DNA of 64,000 nt from an uncultured Candidatus Melainabacteria bacterium. GTDB lineage: Bacteria; Cyanobacteriota; Vampirovibrionia; Gastranaerophilales; Gastranaerophilaceae. Made by a program: the position numbers and the translations under genes. The stretch is from NCBI GenBank assembly GCA_934726055.1, contig CAKVCZ010000010.1:33752-97751 (forward strand), in the 5' to 3' direction. This document shows, piece by piece, positions 53,575-60,462 of this stretch (position 1 is the stretch's first letter; the number at the start of each line of letters is the position of its first letter). The notes under the pieces are model-generated. The model searched no databases. It saw only the letters and a program-made list of their open reading frames with translations, and was not told the DNA's origin.

Positions 53575-54417
53575 CTACTTACAGCTTGTAACTGTTGTGG
53601 ATAAAGTTTTATCACTATGTTTACATTTTCCGGCTGTACTTTCTTCATGTGATGCATCAAGATAGTCCATGTTACCATTTTGTATTACCCAACTTGTACA
53701 ACGACCATCGGTAAAGCAAAATTTTAGCGGTGCACCTAGATTATATGGTATTATACCTTCACCTGTTATTGAAAATTCAAATAAATCTATACCCAAAGTG
53801 TTCTTCCCTTTATTCGGTCCGTCTATATCAACAGTTAACATCGCACAACCCTTTGATGAACCATTTATCCAAGCGGCTCTGCAACTTTTATCAAAACTAC
53901 TACCTTCTCCAAAAGAACTACCGCCCGCTAGTATAGCTGAATATTCATTAAATACTGCCAGACCATCACCATTTAAAAATTTTGCCTCATTTCCTCCGAT
54001 ACATGAATCACCATCATCTTCAGGACATATTTTTGTTGTTTTTATAAATTCTGTTATTCTATCAAAATATCTTTTATGACATTCCTTTTCAGTTGAATCA
54101 TTTACAAACCAAGTTTCTATTGGTCCATATACTGCTGTCGCTCTATTTTGTGCTTCGTTTAGTTCTGCATATATTTTTTTAACTTTAGCTACTTTCTCCA
54201 TATTGTTTGTTGAACTGTTTAAGTTAGGTATTGTTAATGCTGCAACAACACCTATTATACCCATTACTATTAGGGTCTCTGCAAGTGTAAATGCTGTGTC
54301 TTGTATTTTAAATCTCTTCTTTATATTATTATATAAGCTCTTTAAGGAGTTAGCTAAGTTAAAAGCATTACTATTACTGGATTGTACCCCCCTCCCTAGC
54401 TGTATTCCTTTATTCAT
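53575..54417 (-). CDS. Pseudopilin-like protein with long leader
   Basis: 280 residues. The prepilin motif A|FTLAETLIVMGIIGVVAAL begins after a 42-residue leader, much longer than usual. The start is supported by AAGGAG nine bases upstream. Conserved pseudopilin features: DIDGPNKGKNTLGIDLFEF (metal-site region), C-terminal NGNMDYLDASHEES, and paired Cys near the end (KCKHSD and TSCK). The leader contains Gly-rich QLGRGVQ, from a G-run in the coding strand, and SNSNAFNLANS. It is highly similar to the paralogue at 63113-64000, sharing the C-terminal third almost word for word. Confidence 0.85.
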   Translation of the reverse strand: MNKGIQLGRGVQSSNSNAFNLANSLKSLYNNIKKRFKIQDTAFTLAETLIVMGIIGVVAALTIPNLNSSTNNMEKVAKVKKIYAELNEAQNRATAVYGPIETWFVNDSTEKECHKRYFDRITEFIKTTKICPEDDGDSCIGGNEAKFLNGDGLAVFNEYSAILAGGSSFGEGSSFDKSCRAAWINGSSKGCAMLTVDIDGPNKGKNTLGIDLFEFSITGEGIIPYNLGAPLKFCFTDGRCTSWVIQNGNMDYLDASHEESTAGKCKHSDKTLSTTVTSCK

Positions 54418-54522
54418 AAGTCTTTTCTCCTTCTTTTACTTGCACATAATTATTATATACCCAAATTATTCGTTTTGCAAACACTTTTCTATTTTTTATT
54501 AAATTTATTATCATAATTACTT

Positions 54523-54708
54523 CAGTCATTAACGTAGTGAACAGTCAATGTATATAAAACGATAACAAGTGTCAGCTTGTTCTTCATTTTGAAAGTTGCT
54601 GACACTATGGTTGAGCGTTACAATTGACTAGAGAACGAAGTTCCGGACTGGGTTTTTATGGAACTTTTTCTAAAAAAGTTCCCCTGTCCGGAGGACTGTT
54701 CTGACTAA
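54523..54708. repeat. MITE-like inverted-repeat element, copy 1
   Basis: Near-identical to copy 2 over about 185 bases. Internal hairpin AGTGTCAGC/GCTGACACT (54568-54576, 54598-54606). Outer arms are partly complementary (AGTCAATG with CAATTGACT). A second hairpin GGAACTTTTT/AAAAAAGTTCC lies at 54660-54682. No open reading frame of size. Confidence 0.75.
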
Positions 54709-54724
54709 GAAAATTTTTAATTTA

Positions 54725-54752
54725 ACGAACCTTTTGGTGGCAAAAGGTTCCC
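54725..54752. repeat. AACCTTTT hairpin element
   Basis: Inverted repeat GAACCTTTT/AAAAGGTTC with a six-base loop (GGTGGC), directly after repeat copy 1. It resembles the hairpins at 55171-55196 and the half-arm at 33127-33138. Confidence 0.6.
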
Positions 54753-54917
54753 AAAAGCCACGCCCCAAATTACGTTCGTTAATCAATTGTAATTATTCAA
54801 CCAAAGAGTTGGCAACTCGCATACGCTCAGACAAACCAACTCTTGCAGTTGTTTCATAAACATTGATTACTCACTCCATTAAGGGCGGTATATTTTTTTT
54901 ATTTATTAAATTTATTC

Positions 54918-55102
54918 CAGTCCATAACGGAGTGAACAGTCAATGTAAGTAAAACGATAACAAGTGTCAGCTTGTTCTACCTTTTGAAAGTTGCTGACAC
55001 TAGAGTTGAACGTTACAATTGACTAGTGAACGAAGTTCGGACTGGGTTTTTATGGAACTTTTTCTAAAAAAGTTCCCCTGTCTGGAGGACTGTTCTGACT
55101 AA
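54918..55102. repeat. MITE-like inverted-repeat element, copy 2
   Basis: Left end CCAGTCC (54917-54923) pairs with GGACTGG (55039-55045). The flanking arms AGTCAATGTAA and TTACAATTGACT also pair, giving about 30 bases of imperfect terminal inverted repeat. The internal hairpin AGTGTCAGC/GCTGACACT lies at 54963-54971 and 54993-55001. The downstream GGAAC/GTTCC hairpin is retained. Confidence 0.75.
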
Positions 55103-55130
55103 ATTGAAAATAAGTTTTGATTATTGGATA

Positions 55131-55196
55131 GATTCTGAAACAAGTTCAGAATGACATGGTGAAGTTTTTTGGAACCTTTTGCCAATAAAAGGTTCG
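55131..55196. repeat. Palindromic dispersed repeat relic
   Basis: Contains GATTCTGAAACAAGTTCAGA (with ATGAC after it), a common short palindrome in intergenic repeats, then hairpin GGAACCTTTTGCCAATAAAA with GGTTCG. It directly precedes the stop side of the 194-residue gene and may cap that transcript. Confidence 0.55.
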
Positions 55197-55201
55197 TTTA
55201 A

Positions 55202-55786
55202 TTAAAATCTTTCTAACATCATTTTTGCAGGATAATAATTGGGTAAAATTTCTAAACAATTTTGAAATTCACTCTTTGCTAATAAGGTATTTTTGTATAA
55301 TAAATGATAATTACCATATAAAAAATGTAGTTCCGGATCATTATAGCATTTTTCAACACCCTTATTTAAAAAGATTTTTGCAATTGTAGGATAATTGTAA
55401 TTTAGCATTGCTCTTGCAATAAATTTATAACTTTCCTGATTAATTTTATAAAAAATATCACTAGCGTTTATAACATTTTCTACCTGCTCTGCCATTTGAG
55501 CCCTTATCAATAACCCTATATCAACTTCCAAAAAATTTCTAATTTGTAAATATGATGGCATAAATTGAATATAATTATTCATAAATTGAATAAAAAGGTA
55601 TGCCCAATCTGCTCTTAAATCAATATCCTTTACAGAATAAAAAATTTTTTTCGCACTGTCAAATTCACCTTTCAACAATTTACAATATCCATACTCTAAT
55701 GGATACCCATTTTGTATAAAATATTCTTCGCATTCAGGTGAAATTTTTACATCTAGTAGATCTTTTTTTGCTTCCTGATAATCCAT
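55202..55786 (-). CDS. TPR-like helical protein
   Basis: 194 residues, helical, with tetratricopeptide-like spacing in places (EFDSAKKIFYSVKDIDLRAD, LAKSEFQNCLEILPNYYPA). No clear named family. Its ATG overlaps the csrA stop (TAATG), so it is translationally coupled to csrA and fliW. A role in the CsrA/FliW regulatory circuit or a flagellar chaperone-like role is possible but unproven. No signal peptide. Confidence 0.68.
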   Translation of the reverse strand: MDYQEAKKDLLDVKISPECEEYFIQNGYPLEYGYCKLLKGEFDSAKKIFYSVKDIDLRADWAYLFIQFMNNYIQFMPSYLQIRNFLEVDIGLLIRAQMAEQVENVINASDIFYKINQESYKFIARAMLNYNYPTIAKIFLNKGVEKCYNDPELHFLYGNYHLLYKNTLLAKSEFQNCLEILPNYYPAKMMLERF

Positions 55787-56079
55787 TAATCCGCTTTTTT
55801 CTTTATTATAACCTTTTTATTTTGAGGTTTTATATCATTCGGCTGATTTGGAATTAATCCGGATAAATTACCCAATGCACCCAATGCATCAAGAGATACA
55901 CTTTCAGATTCTTTGTTTGCAGCCTGAATTTGAGCATATACCTCTTCTCTGTATATTTTTACATCCTTTGGAGCATTAATTGCAATTTTGCAGTTATCAG
56001 TTTTAGATTCTAAAATAGTAATTTCAATAACATCGTTTATAATAATTTTTTGACCGTTTTTTCGAGATAAAATTAACAT
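55786..56079 (-). CDS. csrA: Carbon storage regulator CsrA with C-terminal extension
   Basis: 97 residues. The N-terminal 60 are CsrA: MLILSRKNGQKIIINDVIEI, ILESKTDNCKIAINAPKDVKIYREEVY, including the RNA-contact Leu4 and Arg6 region and Arg44-type residue. The 35-residue tail (SLDALGALGNLSGLIPNQPN onward) is longer than in usual CsrA (about 61). CsrA binds GGA motifs in mRNA leaders and represses translation. It sits after fliW (six bases) and before the TPR-like gene (one-base overlap). Confidence 0.92.
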   Translation of the reverse strand: MLILSRKNGQKIIINDVIEITILESKTDNCKIAINAPKDVKIYREEVYAQIQAANKESESVSLDALGALGNLSGLIPNQPNDIKPQNKKVIIKKKAD

Positions 56080-56085
56080 GCTAAC

Positions 56086-56547
56086 TTATTCTCCTTCCTT
56101 TTGAGAGTCTTTTTCATTATTATTTTGAAAAAGAGGATAAGTAACATCAAATCCCGAACCGGAAAGAATTACCTGACCTGCTTTATTGTTTGTTACATTA
56201 AAAACTAAAGGTGCAAGTAAATTTACGGTTGTTTCTCTTGGTTTATTATTTGGAACTTTTGCTATATTCAAAACAACCAATTCTTCTGCCTGTTTTACAT
56301 CTAAAGCAGCTTCCGCCTCATCCGGAAGTTCAAACACATAATCTATACCAAAAAATCCGGGAGCCGTAACCAAAAATGCCAAATCCGGAGTTTTTGTAGA
56401 TTGCAGCCACTTAAACAATGCAGCTTCTTTTGATTCTATTAGTATAAATTCCTTTTCATCGTTGTACCCTAAAATAGGCATAGCAAATTGAAAGATATTT
56501 TTTGCATCTCCTTCAATTTCACCAAATCTTGTCGTATTAATTTTCAT
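56086..56547 (-). CDS. fliW: Flagellar assembly factor FliW
   Basis: 153 residues. FliW binds CsrA and is displaced by flagellin, coupling flagellin synthesis to demand. MKINTTRFGEIEGDAKNIFQF (about 1-21), FLVTAPGFFGIDYVFELPDE and LLAPLVFNVTNNKAGQVIL match FliW. fliW-csrA is a conserved pair in Gram-positive and other flagellated bacteria. No flagellin or other flagellar genes are in this window. The order is fliW, csrA and the TPR-like gene. Confidence 0.9.
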   Translation of the reverse strand: MKINTTRFGEIEGDAKNIFQFAMPILGYNDEKEFILIESKEAALFKWLQSTKTPDLAFLVTAPGFFGIDYVFELPDEAEAALDVKQAEELVVLNIAKVPNNKPRETTVNLLAPLVFNVTNNKAGQVILSGSGFDVTYPLFQNNNEKDSQKEGE

Positions 56548-56555
56548 TTTTTCCC

Positions 56556-57587
56556 TTATCTGTTGTTATCTGTTCCTAAATTTAAATTTGGCATCATTGA
56601 ATTAAACATCATAGCCTGCATCATATCAGGAGACATTGCAGGTTGTTGACCACCGTTTTGACCTTGTTGTGCCATCATAAATGGTAACATGTTCATCATG
56701 TTGTTATTCATCATGTTATTCTGATTATTTTTTTCACCAAAAAGTGCTCCAATATCAGGTTGGCTCATAGCTGCCATTTGAGCCTGCATCATTTCCTGCT
56801 GAATTTGTTTTTGGTATTCTTCCTTTGTAATATCAGGTTTATATGCACTTTTTACTTCATTTTGAGATTCAGTTGAAATAGCCGCATCGCTTTTTGCTGA
56901 AGCGTTGACCTTCTGTGCAGGTTGATATTGAGGAGTAAGATTTGTTAATCCTGCATCATTTAGCACTCTTAATGCTTTTACGATTTCAGCATCAGTCGGC
57001 TTTGATGATGCAATTTTTACACCTGAAATATCATCACTGCTGCTTTTTCTATTTGAAAAAACTTTGAAATCTTTAAATTCATATTTATTCAATTCTTCTT
57101 CAGTGTTCATTTCTTTTCTTAATTTTTCAACATGTCCACGTTCAATTTGTTTTGTCAAATCAGAGGAAAGTCCATTTCCATAAGGAGCTCTAACGAATCT
57201 GTCCAATTCTGTTAATTCTTCAACTTGGGTTTTTGGTTTTACTCTATTATAACAGTTACTTGGATCTTCAATACATACAATACCTTTTTGAGCATATTGA
57301 CCAAGTGTATTATTTGGATTTAAAGCTTTTGTTTTGTTATAAAATTTTATAGCATTGGCACTATCTCCAATTTTTGTATATGCCATTGCTAAATAATATG
57401 TTCCCAATTGATTACTGCCAGCCTTCTTTAAATATTCATCCAATTCTTGAATACAGCCAACATAATTACCTGCTCTGTATTTTTGAATACCTCTGTTTAC
57501 TTCAGGTGTCATACTTTGCGTAGCCGCCATTGTAGCAGGTGTAACCAACAATATTAAAGACAAAGTTAATAAGAAATTTTTTATCAT
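56556..57587 (-). CDS. Exported TPR protein with Met/Asn/Gln-rich tail
   Basis: 343 residues with a signal peptide (about 1-21, ending TMAA). A TPR region spans about 30-100 (YRAGNYVGCIQELDEYLKKA, YTKIGDSANAIKFYNKTKAL). A low-complexity tail, rich in Met, Asn, Gln and Pro, covers about 255-343 (NNMMNNNMMNMLPFMM). A cysteine pair CIEDPSNCYN lies near 105-113. Likely periplasmic or outer-surface. It stands just before fliW on the same strand (9 bases to the fliW start), so it may share its operon. No named family. Confidence 0.72.
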   Translation of the reverse strand: MIKNFLLTLSLILLVTPATMAATQSMTPEVNRGIQKYRAGNYVGCIQELDEYLKKAGSNQLGTYYLAMAYTKIGDSANAIKFYNKTKALNPNNTLGQYAQKGIVCIEDPSNCYNRVKPKTQVEELTELDRFVRAPYGNGLSSDLTKQIERGHVEKLRKEMNTEEELNKYEFKDFKVFSNRKSSSDDISGVKIASSKPTDAEIVKALRVLNDAGLTNLTPQYQPAQKVNASAKSDAAISTESQNEVKSAYKPDITKEEYQKQIQQEMMQAQMAAMSQPDIGALFGEKNNQNNMMNNNMMNMLPFMMAQQGQNGGQQPAMSPDMMQAMMFNSMMPNLNLGTDNNR

Positions 57588-57621
57588 AACTATTCTCCCA
57601 AGTCTATTTTAATGAATACAT

Positions 57622-57690
57622 AAAAAAAATCAACTTTGTTACATTATATAATCTTTACGGAAGTTTTTTATAATGTAAATGGTTGATTTT
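57622..57690 (-). terminator. Nested hairpin terminator
   Basis: Two stacked inverted repeats: outer AAAATCAAC (57626-57634) with GTTGATTTT (57682-57690), inner TTACATTATA (57639-57648) with TATAATGTAA (57669-57678). A run of A at 57622-57629 gives an eight-U tail on the minus strand, after the gene ending at 57734. Confidence 0.7.
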
Positions 57691-57733
57691 ATTGAACTTT
57701 ATATAATTATGCTATTATTTATTTGATTCTTTT

Positions 57734-58750
57734 TTATAATATCATGGCAACTACCATTAAAACCATCATTCCAATTTGAAGTGCAGTACCAAGTTTTTGT
57801 TGAATGCTGTTTGAATCATATTTTCTTGCACTTTTTTGTGCCTGCACCGCACTTGAAATTCTGTTTAATCTTGTTTTTTCACTATCTTTACTAAATTGAG
57901 TATTAAAAATTGTACTTTCTAATCGACTTAGGCGATTATCAATTGTATCAGAAGAAAAGCTGTTCTTATAAACTTTTTTCTCTAATTTATTTAATTTCGT
58001 ACGAAAATCTATCTCTGAAAGTTCTTCATCCAAATAATCTTTTCCGTTAAAAAATTCTTTTGATGACTTATTATTGGTTGTCTTTGGAGTGTAATAATCA
58101 TAATTATACTCAGAACCTGCATAATTATCCAGATTTTGTGCCAAATAATTATCGTAATATTGGTACTGAAATGGTTTTGAATGTTTGTATGACAGTTTTG
58201 ACTTTAATCTTTCAACTCTATCCGAAAAAGCATCATCATAGGTCTTTTTCAAAGAATGCTGCTCTAATTTTGAAAGTCTTGTATTTAAGTCAAGATTTTT
58301 ATAAGTTTTTCCAAAAACCTTTTCCTCTAATTCATTCAAAACCGGATAGTCTATATTTGGTTCAGCTTTTTCTTCTTCAGAATCATCATAATAATAGTTT
58401 TGATTTGATTGTTTTGTTTTAGACTTTGATTGTGCCAATTTGCTGTTATCAACATAAGAATCCTGAGGATCTTCAAAAGTATCTCGCTTTGGAGATATTT
58501 CTTGACCCATCTGATTTGTAGCAGCATCGGCTGATAATTTTTCAAGTCTTGTTTTTATGTTTCCACTTTTTGCTTCACCATATACAGCTTCTTCAATTCT
58601 TTCTAATCGCTTATTATTACTTTGATTTGAATACTCAATACCAAAAAGAGAATTCTCAATTCTTGATAAAGTACTTTCTACTTTCCCCATAGCTAAAGCA
58701 CTATTTGAAAAAATAATTATAAACAATAATAATACTAATATTTTACGCAT
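57734..58750 (-). CDS. Exported protein with RLxRLE-type tandem repeats
   Basis: 338 residues with a signal peptide (about 1-20, ending ALA). It contains repeated helical units of the form RL(E/S)(R/K)(L/I)E..(V/I/L)(F/Y)G, for example LSRIENSLFGIEYSNQSNNK, KRLERIEEAVYG, LNELEEKVFGKTYKNLDLNT and NRLSRLESTIFNTQF. Period is about 20 residues, with two units per block. A hydrophobic C-terminal segment (about 322-338) could anchor it. Possible envelope-spanning coiled-coil-like structure. Function unknown; similar repeats exist in cyanobacterial-lineage proteins, from memory. Confidence 0.7.
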   Translation of the reverse strand: MRKILVLLLFIIIFSNSALAMGKVESTLSRIENSLFGIEYSNQSNNKRLERIEEAVYGEAKSGNIKTRLEKLSADAATNQMGQEISPKRDTFEDPQDSYVDNSKLAQSKSKTKQSNQNYYYDDSEEEKAEPNIDYPVLNELEEKVFGKTYKNLDLNTRLSKLEQHSLKKTYDDAFSDRVERLKSKLSYKHSKPFQYQYYDNYLAQNLDNYAGSEYNYDYYTPKTTNNKSSKEFFNGKDYLDEELSEIDFRTKLNKLEKKVYKNSFSSDTIDNRLSRLESTIFNTQFSKDSEKTRLNRISSAVQAQKSARKYDSNSIQQKLGTALQIGMMVLMVVAMIL

Positions 58751-58851
58751 AAATTTAACCGCCCAAAATTAGAGTAAACTTTTTTATGCGTGTTTTCTAT
58801 TCGCCATTTCAGTAATATTGGAATAAAAAATATTATCAACTTTAACTAAGG

Positions 58852-58883
58852 AAAATGGGCAAAACTTGTGGGGAATTTTGCCC
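58852..58883 (-). terminator. Possible intrinsic terminator of phosphodiester glycosidase gene
   Basis: GGGCAAAA (58857-58864) with TTTTGCCC (58876-58883), 11-base loop, followed on the minus strand by a short U-rich tail. It lies 36 bases after the stop at 58919. Confidence 0.6.
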
Positions 58884-58918
58884 GTACAACTAAAGAAGAT
58901 ATGTTGTCTGAAGAAACT

Positions 58919-60184
58919 TTATGATTTTAAATTTACTGTTAGAGCATTTGAAAGTGCTATTCCACCTTTAACTCTTGGCATATTTGTAACTTTGCCGTTT
59001 ACATACATAACCGTTGAACCACCACCGTCCAAATTCATTGCATTTACACATCCTATTGTTTTCATAAACGTAGCAAGTTCTCTTAACGTCATACCAACAG
59101 AAGCTCCCTCTCTGCCATCAATTACAACCATAATTAAATTACCTTCATCAGTATATCCGATGGCAGTTCTTGGATTTTTTCCACCTATTGCTTGAAGTTT
59201 TTGCTCATTTATATCTATAAAAATTTCGCCATTTTTAACTAAATATGGGCCACCACTTATTATATGATTTACATTATCCCAATTTGGAATCGTTTTTATA
59301 TCTAAATTTAATTTTTTAGCATTCATAATTGGCTCTAATTTTGTTTTTGGACCAACAATTACATATCCGCCTTCAGGTATTGACATTGATTGAGTAGATG
59401 TGCCTACAATTTTTCCGTCTTTTACTGCTATTTGCATACCATATTGCGGTGTTGCAGGAGAATTAGTTCCCCAATCGCTTGTATAAACTAAAACATACGT
59501 TGATAACATTCTTGGTTGATTTACATTATCTACCTTCACTTCTGCATTTCTTGTTTTTATTGAAGCATTTAACTCTATCCTTGCCATATCATAACCGCTA
59601 TCAAAAAATCCCATTGCCACTCGATTATAAATCGGTCCTGTATATAATTTTTTATTTATCATTAATGTTCCTAAAGGTACACCTGTTTGAGGTTTAAAAT
59701 AAGTACCGTTTATTGCAACTATTGAATTATTTCTCTTTGCAATGTTTGCTATTGTTGATTTTGAAGTTAACTTACTTGTAGATGCTAATTGCGGATTTAT
59801 TTCAATATTCGGATTTAACTTTGTATTAACCTCTACCACATTTACCATCACCGGACGACCTTGACATATCTTCTTTAATCTTATATGTTTAACCCCTGGT
59901 GCAACAGTTACAATCAAACTATTTGGATATCTCTCCCTTATGTTTTTATCAAATTCTGCTGATTTTTCCTCTAGAGATGCTTTTTTTATATTATCACTCG
60001 TTGACCTATGTTGTAAAACAGGTGTAACTAATCCCCCTTGTGCTATTCTCAGTTCATTAGCAACAATTGGCTGCGTCTTTGCCAACAAACCTAGCAGAAT
60101 AACAATTACTCCACAAGCAATCGTTAAATTTGCCGTTAAAATCAGTAGTTTTGGAGATGTCATTTTTAAGTTTTCGATATTCAT
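58919..60184 (-). CDS. Phosphodiester glycosidase (NAGPA/DUF2233) with membrane anchor
   Basis: 421 residues. A hydrophobic segment (about 15-36) anchors or exports it. The catalytic domain has the conserved VAINGTYFKPQTGVPLG (about 154-170), YLVKNGE, NPRTAIGY and the late segment NAMNLDGGGSTVMYVNG (about 385-401), the family hallmark. Relatives cleave N-acetylglucosamine-phosphodiester linkages, so cell-wall or teichoic-type polymers or glycolipids are plausible substrates. The gene has a strong promoter about 180 bases upstream and a long leader. GGTGAG precedes the ATG. Confidence 0.85.
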   Translation of the reverse strand: MNIENLKMTSPKLLILTANLTIACGVIVILLGLLAKTQPIVANELRIAQGGLVTPVLQHRSTSDNIKKASLEEKSAEFDKNIRERYPNSLIVTVAPGVKHIRLKKICQGRPVMVNVVEVNTKLNPNIEINPQLASTSKLTSKSTIANIAKRNNSIVAINGTYFKPQTGVPLGTLMINKKLYTGPIYNRVAMGFFDSGYDMARIELNASIKTRNAEVKVDNVNQPRMLSTYVLVYTSDWGTNSPATPQYGMQIAVKDGKIVGTSTQSMSIPEGGYVIVGPKTKLEPIMNAKKLNLDIKTIPNWDNVNHIISGGPYLVKNGEIFIDINEQKLQAIGGKNPRTAIGYTDEGNLIMVVIDGREGASVGMTLRELATFMKTIGCVNAMNLDGGGSTVMYVNGKVTNMPRVKGGIALSNALTVNLKS

Positions 60185-60320
60185 AGCTCACCATAAATGC
60201 ATAGCAAATAAAGTCGTTTTAAAAACAACCTAAATTTGCACGTGTTACCTGAATACCTTTTTTTTGAAGAGTGGTGCAATTTTGTTAATGCATGGGGAAT
60301 AACACTCTAGAGCGTATCTT

Positions 60321-60358
60321 GTAGAGTTTAACCTGGGGTAAAATCGCTTTCGCTCTAC
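60321..60358 (-). promoter_or_regulatory. Possible structured 5' leader of phosphodiester glycosidase gene
   Basis: On the minus strand the mRNA would start close to the sequence GTAGAGCGAAAGCGATTTTA, continuing CCCCAGGTTAAACTCTAC. It can fold as a small three-way junction: outer GUAGA/UCUAC, a GC-GAAA-GC tetraloop hairpin and UUUACC/GGUUAAA with one bulge. The rest of the 170-base leader holds a weak GTTGTTTTTAAAACGAC hairpin. It matches no riboswitch I know. Confidence 0.35.
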
Positions 60359-60362
60359 TACT

Positions 60363-60391
60363 ATTGTAACATATTTTTACCCTATTCTCAA
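60363..60391 (-). promoter_or_regulatory. Sigma-70-type promoter of phosphodiester glycosidase gene
   Basis: On the minus strand TTGAGA (60391-60386), 17-base spacer and TACAAT (60368-60363), with TG two bases before the -10. It is about 180 bases upstream of the ATG, giving a leader of about 170 bases. Confidence 0.65.
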
Positions 60392-60462
60392 GTGCATGAA
60401 AAACAAGTATATTTAGAATTTTACAAAAGTTAATAGTGTAAAACCCACTATTAATAAGGAAT

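Larger units (their letters stand above)
54418..55201. other. Gene-free intergenic region with repeats
   Basis: 784 bases without a supported gene. It contains two MITE-like repeat copies (54523-54708 and 54918-55102) and a fragment between them with inverted repeat AGAGTTGG/CCAACTCT (54801-54842). It also holds hairpin-type AACCTTTT/AAAAGGTT elements at 54725-54752 and 55171-55196. Confidence 0.7.

Noticed and set aside
53669..54079. Plus-strand open frame inside the pseudopilin gene
   Set aside because: It is the antisense of a well-supported pseudopilin frame; composition is unlike real genes here.
54797..54845. AGAGTTGG/CCAACTCT inverted repeat as an attachment site or terminator
   Set aside because: The arms are short, the loop is over 20 bases, there is no T-run and no integrase nearby. 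It was left as part of the repeat gap.
60321..60358. Match to a known riboswitch (purine, preQ1, c-di-GMP, c-di-AMP or glutamine type)
   Set aside because: The conserved core sequences I remember for these classes are not present, and one arm is only two base pairs.
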